A DNA stretch of 64,000 bases from Streptomyces sp. yr375. GTDB lineage: Bacteria; Actinomycetota; Actinomycetes; Streptomycetales; Streptomycetaceae. Where the stretch lies: NCBI RefSeq assembly GCF_900110755.1, contig NZ_FOFF01000003.1, forward strand, positions 62,001-126,000. The letters run 5' to 3'. The notes beneath the pieces were generated by a model. The model saw only the letters and a list, made by a program, of their open reading frames with translations, did no database searches and was not told the origin of the DNA. Of this stretch, positions 41,824-50,907 are shown piece after piece. Position 1 is the first letter of the stretch. Every line of letters starts with the position of its first letter. Position numbers and translations under genes: made by a program.

Positions 41824-42789
41824 TCACGCCTCCGGGATCTCGAACACGCTGGTGCGCTTCATGCCGGCGGCGCGGCCCTTGCCGGAGATGACCAGCGCCA
41901 TCTTGCGGCTCGCCTCGTCGATCATCTCGTCGCCGAGCATCGCCGAGCCCTTCTTGCCGCCCGCCTCGGACGTGCAGTAGTCGTACGCGTCCAGGATCAG
42001 TTCGGCGTGGTCGAAGTCCTCCTGGGAGGGCGAGAAGATCTCGTTGGCCGCCTCGACCTGGCCCGGGTGCAGCACCCACTTGCCGTCGAAGCCGAGCGCG
42101 GCGGCCCGTCCGGCGACCTCGCGGTAGCCGTCGACGTTGCGGATCTGGAGGTAGGGGCCGTCGATCGCCTGGAGGTCGTTGGCGCGGGCGGCCATCAGGA
42201 TCTTCATCAGGATGTAGTGGTAGGCGTCCGCCGGGTAGCCGGGCGGCTGCTCGCCCACGACCAGCGACTTCATGTTGATCGACGCCATGAAGTCGGCCGG
42301 GCCGAAGATGATCGTCTCGACGCGCTGGGAGGCCGTCGCGATCTCGTTGACGTTGTTGAGACCCTGCGCGTTCTCGATCTGCGCCTCGATGCCGATCTTG
42401 CCGACCTCGAAGCCCATCGTCTTCTCGATCTGGGTCAGCAGCAGGTCAAGGGCGACGACCTGCTGGGCGTTCTGCACCTTCGGCAGCATGATGCAGTCGA
42501 GGTTGGGGCCGGCCCCCTCGACCACCGTCACGACGTCCCGGTACGTCCACTCGGTCGTCCAGTCGTTGACGCGCACGACCCTCGTCTTGCCCGTCCAGTC
42601 ACCCTCGTTGAGGAACTTGACGATGGTGTGCCGCGCCTCCGGCTTGGCGAGCGGCGCGCACGCGTCCTCCAGGTCCAGGAAGACCTGGTCGGCGGGGAGA
42701 CCCTGCGCCTTCTCCAGGAAACGGGGGTTGCTGCCCGGCACCGCGAGACACGAGCGGCGCGGACGCAGTCGGTTGACTGGCGTGGTCAT
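41824..42789 (-). CDS. mcl: HpcH/HpaI-family CoA ester lyase (beta-methylmalyl-/malyl-CoA lyase)
   Basis: 321 residues. Motifs: RRSCLAVPGSNPRFLEKA, QVFLDLEDACAPLAK (metal Glu/Asp), VRVNDWTTEW, IEAQIENAQGL and FGPADFMASINM. It should cleave beta-methylmalyl-CoA to glyoxylate and propionyl-CoA, and may also act on malyl-CoA. Its ATG overlaps the meaA stop by four bases, showing translational coupling. A citrate lyase beta role is excluded by the neighbours. Confidence 0.88.
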   Translation of the reverse strand: MTTPVNRLRPRRSCLAVPGSNPRFLEKAQGLPADQVFLDLEDACAPLAKPEARHTIVKFLNEGDWTGKTRVVRVNDWTTEWTYRDVVTVVEGAGPNLDCIMLPKVQNAQQVVALDLLLTQIEKTMGFEVGKIGIEAQIENAQGLNNVNEIATASQRVETIIFGPADFMASINMKSLVVGEQPPGYPADAYHYILMKILMAARANDLQAIDGPYLQIRNVDGYREVAGRAAALGFDGKWVLHPGQVEAANEIFSPSQEDFDHAELILDAYDYCTSEAGGKKGSAMLGDEMIDEASRKMALVISGKGRAAGMKRTSVFEIPEA

Positions 42790-44834
42790 GCGGGGACCTC
42801 CAGGGGGTCGAGCTTGTTCGCTTTCCGGATCTCGTCGACGATGCGGCCGATGATTCCGGTGATGTCGAAGTCCTTCGGGGTGAACACGGCGGCGACGCCG
42901 GCGGCCCTGAGCTGCTCCGCGTCACCTTGGGGGATGATGCCACCGGCGATCACCGGTATATCTGTGGCCCCGGCCACACGCAGCCGATCCAGCACGTCCG
43001 GCACCAGTTGGGCGTGCGAACCGGACAGGATCGACAGTCCCACCGCGTGCACGTCCTCCTCCAGCGCGGCGTCCACGATCTGCTCGGGCGTCAGCCGGAT
43101 GCCCTGGTAGACCACCTCGAACCCGGCGTCACGCGCGCGTACCGCGATCTGCTCGGCGCCGTTGGAGTGCCCGTCCAGACCCGGCTTGCCGACCAGGAAG
43201 CGCAGCTTGCCGACGCCCATCTCGCGCGCCGTCACCTCGACCATTCGGCGGACGTCGGCCATGGCCGACCCCTCCTCCGCGGGCACCGCCACCGGCGCCG
43301 ACGAGACCCCGGTCGGCGCCCGGAACTCGCCGAACACCTCGCGCAGCGCGCCGGACCACTCGCCGGTCGTGACCCCGGCGCGGGCGCACTCGAGGGTGGC
43401 CTCCATGAGGTTGGCGGTGCCCTTGGCGGCCTCCTTCAGTTTCTCCAGCGCCTTGCAGGGCCGCGGGTGGTTGAAGGGCGGCTGGTAGCGGGTGTCGCGC
43501 CAGTTCTGGAGGGAGGCGATGACCCGGGCCTCGACCGCCGGATCGACCGTGTGGATCGCCGTGTCGAGATCGTCGGTCAGGGGGTTGGGCTCGGTCGTCT
43601 CGAAGATGTTGACGCCGATGATCTTGTCCTGACCGGATTCGATACGGGCCCGGCGCTCGGCGTGCGACGAGACGAGCTGCGACTTCAGGTAGCCCGACTC
43701 TACGGCGGCCATCGCGCCGCCCATCTCCTGGATCCGCTCGATCTCCGCGAGGGACTCCTCGACCAGGGCCGCCACCTTCGCCTCGATGACGTGCGAGCCC
43801 TCGAAGATGTCCTCGTACTCCAGCAGGTCGCTCTCATGCGCCAGGACCTGCTGGATGCGCAGCGACCACTGCTGGTCCCAGGGGCGGGGCAGACCGAGGG
43901 CCTCGTTCCAGGCGGGGAGCTGCACGGCACGCGCGCGTGCGTCCTTCGACAGCGTCACCGCGAGCATCTCCAGCACGATCCGCTGGACGTTGTTCTCCGG
44001 CTGCGCCTCGGTCAGGCCCAGGGAGTTGACCTGGACGCCGTAGCGGAAGCGGCGCTGCTTGGGGTCCTCGATGCCGTAGCGCTCGCGGGTGACGCGGTCC
44101 CAGATGCGGCCGAAGGCGCGCATCTTGCACATCTCCTCGACGAAGCGGACGCCCGCGTTCACGAAGAACGAGATCCGGGCGACGACGTCGCCGAACTTCT
44201 CGGCCGGCACCTGCCCGGAGTCCCGGACGGCGTCCAGCACGGCGATCGCCGTCGACATGGCGTACGCGATCTCCTGGACCGGCGTGGCGCCCGCCTCCTG
44301 CAAGTGGTAGCTGCAGATGTTGATCGGGTTCCACTTGGGGAGGTGCGAGACCGTGTACGCGATCATGTCCGTCGTCAGCCGGAGCGAGGGCCCCGGCGGG
44401 AACACGTGCGTGCCCCGGGACAGGTACTCCTTGACGATGTCGTTCTGGGTCGTGCCCTGGAGCCGGGTGATGTCCGCGCCCTGCTCCTCCGCGACGACCT
44501 GGTAGAGCGCCAGCAGCCACATGGCGGTGGCGTTGATCGTCATCGAGGTGTTCATCTGCTCCAGGGGGATGTCCTGGAACAGCCGGCGCATGTCACCGAC
44601 GTGGGCCACCGGCACGCCGACCCGGCCGACCTCGCCGCGGGCGAGGATGTGGTCGGAGTCGTAGCCGGTCTGGGTCGGCAGGTCGAACGCGACCGACAGA
44701 CCTGTCTGGCCCTTGGCGAGGTTGCGCCGGTACAGCTCGTTGGACGCCTCGGCCGTGGAGTGACCGGCGTACGTGCGCATGAGCCACGGCCGGTCCTTCT
44801 CCCGCTTGCCTTCGGAGGGCTGACGCTCAGTCAT
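42786..44834 (-). CDS. meaA: ethylmalonyl-CoA mutase (adenosylcobalamin-dependent)
   Basis: 682 residues from the ATG at 44834 (GAGGT upstream). The N-terminal TIM-barrel mutase domain (GLSVAFDLPTQTGYDSDH, MNTSMTINATAMW, NINICSYHLQEAGATP in part) is joined to a C-terminal cobalamin domain with the DxHxxG signature GLDGHSNG, H556 being the cobalt ligand. It turns ethylmalonyl-CoA into methylsuccinyl-CoA. Mutases for methylmalonyl-CoA share the fold. The neighbouring ccr and lyase genes and the single-chain length favour ethylmalonyl-CoA. It lies 17 bases after ccr. Confidence 0.92.
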   Translation of the reverse strand: MTERQPSEGKREKDRPWLMRTYAGHSTAEASNELYRRNLAKGQTGLSVAFDLPTQTGYDSDHILARGEVGRVGVPVAHVGDMRRLFQDIPLEQMNTSMTINATAMWLLALYQVVAEEQGADITRLQGTTQNDIVKEYLSRGTHVFPPGPSLRLTTDMIAYTVSHLPKWNPINICSYHLQEAGATPVQEIAYAMSTAIAVLDAVRDSGQVPAEKFGDVVARISFFVNAGVRFVEEMCKMRAFGRIWDRVTRERYGIEDPKQRRFRYGVQVNSLGLTEAQPENNVQRIVLEMLAVTLSKDARARAVQLPAWNEALGLPRPWDQQWSLRIQQVLAHESDLLEYEDIFEGSHVIEAKVAALVEESLAEIERIQEMGGAMAAVESGYLKSQLVSSHAERRARIESGQDKIIGVNIFETTEPNPLTDDLDTAIHTVDPAVEARVIASLQNWRDTRYQPPFNHPRPCKALEKLKEAAKGTANLMEATLECARAGVTTGEWSGALREVFGEFRAPTGVSSAPVAVPAEEGSAMADVRRMVEVTAREMGVGKLRFLVGKPGLDGHSNGAEQIAVRARDAGFEVVYQGIRLTPEQIVDAALEEDVHAVGLSILSGSHAQLVPDVLDRLRVAGATDIPVIAGGIIPQGDAEQLRAAGVAAVFTPKDFDITGIIGRIVDEIRKANKLDPLEVPA

Positions 44835-44851
44835 CGATGACCTCGGGTGTC

Positions 44852-46195
44852 TCAGATGTTGCGGAAGCGGTTGATGGCGTCGATGTGCCGGGCGCGCTTT
44901 TCCTCGTCGCGCACACCGAGACCCTCCTGGGGGGCCAGCGCGAGGACGCCGACCTTGCCCTGGTGCAGGTTGCGGTGCACGTCGTAGGCGGCCTGGCCGG
45001 TCTCCTCCAGGGAGTAGACCTTCGACAGCGTCGGGTGGATCTTGCCCTTCGCGACCAGCCGGTTGGCCTCCCAGGCCTCGCGGTAGTTGGCGAAGTGCGA
45101 GCCGATGATCCGCTTCAGGGACATCCACAGGTAGCGGTTGTCGTACTCGTGGGTGAAGCCGGAGGTCGAGGCGCAGGTGACGATCGTGCCGCCCTTGCGG
45201 GTGACGTAGACGCTCGCGCCGAAGGTCTCGCGGCCGGGGTGCTCGAAGACGATGTCGACGTCCTCGCCGCCGGTGAGGTCGCGGATGCGCTTGCCGAAGC
45301 GCTTCCACTCCCGGGGGTCCTGGTGGTGCTCGTCCTGCCAGAACCGGTAGTCCTCGGCGGTGCGGTCGATGATCGCCTCGGCGCCCATGGCCCGGCAGAT
45401 GTCCGCCTTCTGCGGGCTGCTCACCACACAGATGGGGTTGGCGCCGCCGGCCAGCGCGAACTGCGTGGCGTAGGAGCCGAGTCCGCCGCTCGCGCCCCAG
45501 ATCAGGACGTTGTCGCCCTGCTTCATGCCGGCGCCGTTGCGGGACACCAACTGCCGGTAGGCGGTGGAGTTGACGAGCCCGGGGGCCGCCGCCTCCTCCC
45601 ACGACAGGTGATCCGGCTTCGGCATGAGCTGGTTGGACTTGACGAGCGCGATCTCGGCGAGGCCGCCGAAGTTCGTCTCGAAGCCCCAGATGCGCTGCTC
45701 GGGGTCGAGCATCGTGTCGTTGTGGCCGTCGGAGGACTCCAACTCGACGGACAGGCAGTGCGCGACGACCTCGTCGCCCGGCTTCCAGGCGTTCACGCCC
45801 GGGCCGGTGCGCAGGACGACGCCCGCGAGGTCGGAGCCGATGACGTGGTACGGCAGGTCGTGCCGCTTCGTCAGCTCGCTGAGCCTGCCGTAGCGCTCCA
45901 GGAAGCCGAAGGTCGCCATCGGCTCGAAGATCGACGTCCACACGGAGTTGTAGTTGACCGAGGAGGCCATGACGGCCACCAGGGCCTCGCCCGGGCCGAG
46001 TTCGGGCACCGGGACGTCGTCCAGGTGGATCGACTTGCGGGGGTCCTTGTCGCAGGTGTCGAGGCCCGCGAACATGTCCGTCTCGTCCTTGTGCACGGTG
46101 ATCGCGCGGTAGGACTCGGGAAGCGGCAGAGCGGCGAAGTCGTCCGGCGTCGAGTCCGGCGACTGGATCGCGTCCAGGATTGCCTGAATGGTCAC
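44852..46195 (-). CDS. ccr: crotonyl-CoA carboxylase/reductase
   Basis: 447 residues from the GTG at 46195 (GGAGG 7 bases upstream). An MDR-type fold with the characteristic N-terminal extension (MTIQAILDAIQ to LPLPESYRAITVHKDE). VNYNSVW, RIWGFETNFGG and GSHFANYREAW hold residues placed in the CO2/crotonyl pocket of studied CCRs, and WGASGGLGSYA binds NADPH. It reduces and carboxylates crotonyl-CoA to ethylmalonyl-CoA, the entry step of the pathway and a source of polyketide extender units. It is the first gene of a five-gene operon under a promoter with an operator-like repeat. Confidence 0.96.
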   Translation of the reverse strand: MTIQAILDAIQSPDSTPDDFAALPLPESYRAITVHKDETDMFAGLDTCDKDPRKSIHLDDVPVPELGPGEALVAVMASSVNYNSVWTSIFEPMATFGFLERYGRLSELTKRHDLPYHVIGSDLAGVVLRTGPGVNAWKPGDEVVAHCLSVELESSDGHNDTMLDPEQRIWGFETNFGGLAEIALVKSNQLMPKPDHLSWEEAAAPGLVNSTAYRQLVSRNGAGMKQGDNVLIWGASGGLGSYATQFALAGGANPICVVSSPQKADICRAMGAEAIIDRTAEDYRFWQDEHHQDPREWKRFGKRIRDLTGGEDVDIVFEHPGRETFGASVYVTRKGGTIVTCASTSGFTHEYDNRYLWMSLKRIIGSHFANYREAWEANRLVAKGKIHPTLSKVYSLEETGQAAYDVHRNLHQGKVGVLALAPQEGLGVRDEEKRARHIDAINRFRNI

Positions 46196-46422
46196 GGTGT
46201 TGCCTCCGGCGGTGAGCGCCCTGAGGGCGGGGCGCTGAGGGTCAAGACGGTGCTGCTGAGTGCTGGGTGGACGTGCCGTCGGTTCGGCGGTGGTGCTGTT
46301 CGGCAGCGCTTTGTGGCGCGGGAGGTTGCCTGTGACGCAGGCGTCCGGGCGCGCAGGCCATGTGCTTGCGGGGACAGCCGACGTACGAAAGGTCTCTGCA
46401 CGCCGGCCGCCCGGACACCTTC

Positions 46423-46451
46423 AACGTATGACACTGCGTGTCACATCGCAA
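46423..46451 (-). promoter_or_regulatory. ccr promoter with inverted repeat in the spacer
   Basis: On the minus strand TTGCGA (46451-46446) and TACGTT (46428-46423) are 17 bases apart, a good principal-sigma promoter. The inverted repeat TGACACGCAGTGTCA (46443-46429 on the minus strand) fills 15 of the 17 spacer bases. This is the usual place for a TetR-family operator, and a TetR gene lies directly upstream. Confidence 0.72.
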
Positions 46452-46595
46452 GGCACCGAGTGCCACAAATTGCTCTCAGGTGAAATCTTTACGTAACAAA
46501 TGAGCGATGATCGATCGAACGGGGTCTGAAAGCCGCGAAAAAGCCGCGTAAAGCTACGAGATGTCCGTGCGAAAAGGTGGCCCTGACATGCGAAA

Positions 46596-46620
46596 ACGGC
46601 CACCCGGTGGGGGTGGCCGT
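46596..46620 (-). terminator. hairpin after the tetR gene
   Basis: ACGGCCACCC (46596-46605) and GGGTGGCCGT (46611-46620) pair perfectly with a 5-base loop, and TTTT follows on the minus strand. It lies 31 bases after the tetR stop, so tetR and ccr are separate transcripts. Confidence 0.75.
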
Positions 46621-46650
46621 CAGGATGTCGTCGCGCGGTGGAGGGTCGCC

Positions 46651-47466
46651 TCAGCGCTCCTTGAGCGCCTGCTCGATGGCCCGCATGACCTCGTCCAGCG
46701 GGGCGTCGGTGCGGGCGACCGTGACCAGCACCTCGCCGTGCGCGGAGAGCGTCGCCGGGGCCTGCGCGGGGGCGCCGGCGCTGCTGCGGCCGGCGCCGAT
46801 GCCCGTCCCGAACGTCTTGCGGACGATGGCGAAGGCGTGGTCGAGCTGGGTCTCGACGTCGCCCTGGCCGCCCGCCCGCAGCCAGCGCCGCAGGACGTGG
46901 TTGTGGGCGGTGACCACGGCGGACGCGGCGACCTCGGCGAGCAGCGGGTCGTCGTTGGCGTCGTCGTCGTGCGCGTGCTCGTCGAAGTGGCCGAGCAGGT
47001 AGCGGGTGAAGAGGCGCTCGTAGCGGGCCACCGACGCGATCTCCGCCTCGCGCAGGGTGGGCACCTCGCGGGTCAGCTTGTAGCGGGCGACCGAGATCTC
47101 CGGCCGGGCCGCGTACATCTTCATGACTTCCTTGATGCCGCGGCACACCGTGTCGAGCGGGTGCTCGTGCGCCGGGGCCGCGTTGAGCACCGCCTCGGCC
47201 CGGATCAGGGTGTCGTCGTGGTCGGGGAAGATCGCCTCTTCCTTGGAACGGAAGTGGCGGAAGAAGGTGCGGCGGGCGACCCCGGCGGCGGCCGCGATCT
47301 CGTCGACGGTGGTCGCCTCGTACCCCTTGGTCGCGAACAGCTCCATGGCCGCCGCCGCCAGTTCGCGGCGCATCTTGAGCCGTTGGGCGGCGGCGCGGCT
47401 GCCCGCGGCACTTTCCGGCGCGTCGGACGTGGCGGGTGTACGTGAGGACCTGGCGGGCTGGGACAT
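46651..47466 (-). CDS. TetR-family transcriptional regulator
   Basis: 271 residues from the ATG at 47466; ATG 47484 is the alternative. The helix-turn-helix is at about 35-80 (LAAAAMELFATKGYEATTVDEIAAAAGVARRTFFRHFRSKEEAIF, visible in part as YEATTVDEIAAAAGV and RTFFRHFRSKE). The ligand domain is helical, with a low-complexity Ala/Gly stretch near 220. No RBS is seen, and a TACGTT -10-like hexamer ends six bases before the ATG, so the mRNA may be leaderless. The position next to ccr and the palindrome in the ccr promoter make it the likely regulator. Confidence 0.87.
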   Translation of the reverse strand: MSQPARSSRTPATSDAPESAAGSRAAAQRLKMRRELAAAAMELFATKGYEATTVDEIAAAAGVARRTFFRHFRSKEEAIFPDHDDTLIRAEAVLNAAPAHEHPLDTVCRGIKEVMKMYAARPEISVARYKLTREVPTLREAEIASVARYERLFTRYLLGHFDEHAHDDDANDDPLLAEVAASAVVTAHNHVLRRWLRAGGQGDVETQLDHAFAIVRKTFGTGIGAGRSSAGAPAQAPATLSAHGEVLVTVARTDAPLDEVMRAIEQALKER

Positions 47467-47602
47467 GACCCGAACGTACTGCATGTGCGCAGCTCGGTGT
47501 GCCTGTCCTGGATCACCCCCGCCCTCGACCGGCGGGGGCCCGCCCGTGGGGTCGAGCAGCCCGCCCCAGTCCTCGCCCGCCGGGAGCCGGCCGCCGGCGC
47601 GC

Positions 47603-49408
47603 TCAGCGGCGGGCATGTTCGCGGAAGCCGCGCCCGGTCTTGCGGCCGAGGCAGCCCGCGGCCACCAGGTGCTCCAGGAGCGGGGCCGGCGCGAGCCCCG
47701 GGTCGCGGAACTCGCGGTGCAGGACCTTCTCGATCGCGAGGGAGACATCGAGCCCGACGACGTCCAGCAGCTCGAAGGGGCCCATCGGGTAGCCGCCGCC
47801 CAGCCTCATCGCGGCGTCGATGTCGTCGAGGGACGCGTAGTGCTCCTGCACCATCTTGATCGCGTTGTTGAGGTACGGGAAGAGCAGCGCGTTCACGATG
47901 AAGCCCGCCCGGTCCGCACAGTCGACGGCGTGCTTCTTGATCCGTCCGCACACCTCGCGAGCCGTCGCGTGGACGTCCTCGGCCGTCAGCACCGTACGGA
48001 CGACCTCGACCAGCTTCATGGCGGGCGCCGGGTTGAAGAAGTGCATGCCGATCACGTCCTGCGGGCGCGAGGTGGCGCGGGCGCAGGCGACGACCGGCAG
48101 CGAGGAGGTCGTCGTGGCGAGGACCGCGCCGGGCTTGCAGACCTTGTCCAGCGTCGCGAACAACTGCTGCTTGACCGCGAGGTCCTCGGCGACCGCCTCG
48201 ACGGCCAGATCGACGTCGGCGAACGCGTCGTAGGTGCCGGCGGCGGTGATCCGGTCCAGGATCTGCGCGGCGGCCTCGGCCGTCAGCCGCCCCTTGTCGA
48301 CCGACCGGGCGAGCGACTTGCCGATCCGGGCCTTGGCCGCCTGCGCCTTCTCCTCGCTGCGGGCGGCGAGGACGACGTCGTAGCCGCCCTTGGCGAAGAC
48401 CTCGGCGATGCCGGAGGCCATGGTGCCGGAGCCCGCGACGCCGACGCTGCGCACCGGGCGGCCGGGGCTCGTGATCCCGCCCGACAGGGGCGTGAGCGCG
48501 TCCGGGACGACCGTCGCGCTGCCGGGGGCCTCGTACGTGTAGAAGCCGCGGCCCGACTTGCGGCCGGTCAGGCCCGCCTCGCTGAGCTGCTTGAGGATCG
48601 GCGCGGGGGCGTGCAGCCGGTCCTGGGACTCGGCGTACATGGCCTCCAGGACCGTCCGGGCGGTGTCGACGCCGACCAGGTCGAGCAGGGCGAGGGGCCC
48701 CATCGGCAGACCGCAGCCCAGCCGCATCGCCGCGTCGATGTCCTCGCGGGAGGCGTACCGGGCCTCGTACATCGCGGCGGCCTGGTTGAGGTAGCCGAAC
48801 AGCAGGCCGTCGGCGACGAACCCGGGCCGGTCGCCCACCGCGACGGGCTCCTTGCCGAGGTCGAGGGCGAGGTTGGTGACGGCGGTGACGGCGGCGGGCG
48901 CGGTCAGCACCGAGGAGACGACCTCGACCAGCTTCATCGCCGGCGCCGGGTTGAAGAAGTGCAGGCCGAGCACCCGCTCCGGATGCGCCGAGTCGGCGGC
49001 GAGCCGGGTCACGGACAGCGCGTTGGTGCCGGTCGCCAGGACCGTCTCGGGACGCACGATCCCGTCCAGCTCACGGAAGATCTGCTGCTTGATCTCGTAC
49101 GACTCCGGCGCGACCTCGATGACCAGGTCGGCGTCGGCCGCCGCGCGCAGGTCGGTGGAGAAGCGGACACGGGCCAGGACGGCCGTGCGCTCCTGGTCGG
49201 TGCACCGACCGTGCTGCACGGCGCGGGCGGTGGAGGCCTCCAGCGCGGCGAGGGACCGCGCGGTGCGCTCCTCGCTGATGTCGACGCCGATCACCTCGCG
49301 GCCGGCCTGGGCCAGGACCTCGGTGATGCCGGTGCCCATGGTGCCGAGGCCGATGACGGCGATCGTCCGGAGCGGGGACAGAGGGGTGTCGGACAGGGGA
49401 GCGACCAT
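47603..49408 (-). CDS. duplicated 3-hydroxyacyl-CoA dehydrogenase (two fused copies)
   Basis: 601 residues from the ATG at 49408 (GGAG 7 bases upstream). Two complete copies lie in tandem. Copy one, about 1-300, has IAVIGLGTMGTG, LGLHFFNPAPAMKLVEVV and RPGFVADGLLFGYLNQA. Copy two, about 315-601, has VGVAGSGTMASG, IGMHFFNPAPAMKLVEVV and RAGFIVNALLFPYLNNA. Each has an NAD-binding and a C-terminal domain and a catalytic His in HFFNP. It probably makes 3-hydroxybutyryl-CoA from acetoacetyl-CoA, feeding crotonyl-CoA to ccr. It lies upstream of tetR on the same strand. Confidence 0.88.
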   Translation of the reverse strand: MVAPLSDTPLSPLRTIAVIGLGTMGTGITEVLAQAGREVIGVDISEERTARSLAALEASTARAVQHGRCTDQERTAVLARVRFSTDLRAAADADLVIEVAPESYEIKQQIFRELDGIVRPETVLATGTNALSVTRLAADSAHPERVLGLHFFNPAPAMKLVEVVSSVLTAPAAVTAVTNLALDLGKEPVAVGDRPGFVADGLLFGYLNQAAAMYEARYASREDIDAAMRLGCGLPMGPLALLDLVGVDTARTVLEAMYAESQDRLHAPAPILKQLSEAGLTGRKSGRGFYTYEAPGSATVVPDALTPLSGGITSPGRPVRSVGVAGSGTMASGIAEVFAKGGYDVVLAARSEEKAQAAKARIGKSLARSVDKGRLTAEAAAQILDRITAAGTYDAFADVDLAVEAVAEDLAVKQQLFATLDKVCKPGAVLATTTSSLPVVACARATSRPQDVIGMHFFNPAPAMKLVEVVRTVLTAEDVHATAREVCGRIKKHAVDCADRAGFIVNALLFPYLNNAIKMVQEHYASLDDIDAAMRLGGGYPMGPFELLDVVGLDVSLAIEKVLHREFRDPGLAPAPLLEHLVAAGCLGRKTGRGFREHARR

Positions 49409-49779
49409 CGCGGGACTCCAGGAATGAGGTGACGACTGGGACGCGCCCGGGTGCCCGGAGGGGCCACGGGTGCGGAGAGAGACAGTGCGGGTGGTGCCGG
49501 GCTGCAAGCGCACACGCCCGGTGCCGTACGTCCGGGGCGTGCACACGCCCGGAGACGAACGGGAGATCCGACCGGCCTCTGTCCCGTGGCCGGGCCGTAC
49601 AGCGGTACGAGGTACCGAACCGACTTCTCTCGCGGCGACTGCGTCACCAGGCCGGCGCGAGGAGTGTGGCGAATGGGTGAATCGCTGGTCCGAGCTTAAC
49701 CGGTGAGTAACGGGCCCGCCAGCCCCCGTGGCTGTGATGCAACTCCCTGCCGGGCCGGACAGGTTCTAGGCTCGCCACC
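49409..49779. other. 371-bp divergent intergenic region
   Basis: No gene is supported. It carries the upstream region of the dehydrogenase (minus strand) and of the HEAT-repeat gene (plus). CACACGCCCGG occurs at about 49511 and 49543; the second copy is half of the inverted repeat GGGCGTGCACACGCCC (49535-49550). No clear promoter pair was seen. Confidence 0.45.
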
Positions 49780-50358
49780 ATGGACGAAGAGTTGCGGGCG
49801 GTCACGGAGCGTTTACGGCGGGAGTCGGGCGGCACGGCGCTGTACGAGCGGCTCACGGCCGAGGTCGATCACGACGAACTGGCGGGCGTGCTCACCGAGC
49901 CGGGGCAGCCGTTGTGGGCCCGAGAACTCGCCGCGTTCCGGCTGGGGCTCGCCGGGGACCGGCGCGCCTTCGAGGCGCTCGTGCTCCTGCTCAACCACCG
50001 GGACCCGCCGCGCTGCGCCTCCGCCGCCCACGCGCTGGCCCGCCTCGGCGACCCGCGCACGGCCCGCGCCGCGGCGGCCCTGGCCACCAACGAACTGCGC
50101 GTGGCCTACGCCCTGCACCCCGTGCGGCTCCTGGTGGAGCTGCGGGCGCCCGAGTCCGTGCCCGCGCTGATCACCACGCTCCGGCGGCGGCTGCGCCCGC
50201 ACGACCCCCACCGGCGGGTGGCCCTCGCCTGCGTGGAGGGACTCGGCACCCTGGGCGACGGCCGCGCCCGCCCGGTCCTGAGCGACGCCCTGGCCCACCC
50301 GGTCCTCGCGGAGGCGGCCGTCCACGCGCTGGCCCGAATCCCCCGCCAGCGGCGCTGA
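49780..50358 (+). CDS. HEAT-repeat protein
   Basis: 192 residues made of helical pairs with the pattern ARELAAFRLGLAGD, CASAAHALARLGDPRTARAAAAL and ALACVEGLGTLGDGRARPVL, typical of HEAT/PBS-lyase repeats that bind other proteins. It is cytosolic and no catalytic motif is seen. No RBS is visible and TTCTAGGCT lies just upstream of the ATG, so initiation may be leaderless or weak. It converges with the acetyltransferase gene across a shared hairpin. Confidence 0.82.
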   Translation: MDEELRAVTERLRRESGGTALYERLTAEVDHDELAGVLTEPGQPLWARELAAFRLGLAGDRRAFEALVLLLNHRDPPRCASAAHALARLGDPRTARAAAALATNELRVAYALHPVRLLVELRAPESVPALITTLRRRLRPHDPHRRVALACVEGLGTLGDGRARPVLSDALAHPVLAEAAVHALARIPRQRR

Positions 50359-50384
50359 CGCCCACCGAACCGGCGGGCGTCAGC
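50354..50384. terminator. bidirectional hairpin spanning two stop codons
   Basis: GCTGACGCCC (50354-50363) and GGGCGTCAGC (50375-50384) form a perfect 10-bp stem with an 11-base loop. Both convergent stop codons lie within the stem, so the gap between genes is just this hairpin. Confidence 0.7.
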
Positions 50385-50907
50385 CGGGAACCCGCCCGAG
50401 GTACCGCACCTCGGTCACCAGAGCGCCCGCCACCTCGCACGGCACCTCGGCACCGTCCGCGTGGAACCCGGCCCGCTCGTAGAAGCGACGGGCCGGGAGG
50501 TTGTCCCTGAGCACCCACAGATACATACGGGAGCGCCCGAGGGCACCGGCCTGCCGGACCGACTCCGCCAGGAGCGCCCGCCCGACGCCCGTCCCGAGGT
50601 GCCCGACGTCGACGTAAAGCGCGTACAACTCGGCGTCGCAGATGTGGACTTCGCCGTCCCGGTAGGCGCCGTGGGCGGCCCAGCCGACCACCTCCCCGCC
50701 CCGTTCCGCGACCAGGTTCACCGCGCCGCCGGCGCTCCCCGAGAAGCCGGCCCGGCGACGCCCGGCGTCCTCGGCAACGCTCAGCGCGTCCAGATACGAC
50801 TGCGGCAGCAGCCCCCGGTAGGCGCTCTGCCAGCCACGGACGCGGATCTCGGAGACGCGGTCGACGTCGGCGAGTGTCATGTCCCGTATGACGGCCAGGG
50901 AGGTCAT
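50380..50907 (-). CDS. GNAT-family N-acetyltransferase
   Basis: 175 residues from the ATG at 50907; ATG 50925 is also possible, and neither has a strong RBS. The acetyl-CoA segment is LYVDVGHLGTGVGRALL, a variant of the Q/RxxGxG/A loop, followed by LWVLRDNLPARRFYERAGF, typical of motif B. The N terminus (IRDMTLADVDRVSEIRVRGWQSAYRGLLP) fits the group with WQSAYRG, seen in small-molecule acetyltransferases. Substrate unknown. Confidence 0.87.
   Translation of the reverse strand: MTSLAVIRDMTLADVDRVSEIRVRGWQSAYRGLLPQSYLDALSVAEDAGRRRAGFSGSAGGAVNLVAERGGEVVGWAAHGAYRDGEVHICDAELYALYVDVGHLGTGVGRALLAESVRQAGALGRSRMYLWVLRDNLPARRFYERAGFHADGAEVPCEVAGALVTEVRYLGRVPG

Larger units (their letters stand above)
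46196..46650. other. 455-bp intergenic region upstream of ccr
   Basis: No gene is supported here. It holds, in order, the ccr RBS at about 46203-46207, a long leader of roughly 220 bases after the promoter at 46423-46451, and the terminator of the tetR gene at 46596-46620. A GATCGATCG stretch lies near 46505-46520. Confidence 0.6.

Noticed and set aside
46260..46496. Short plus-strand frame across the ccr promoter
   Set aside because: No RBS or domain, and it crosses a good promoter on the other strand.
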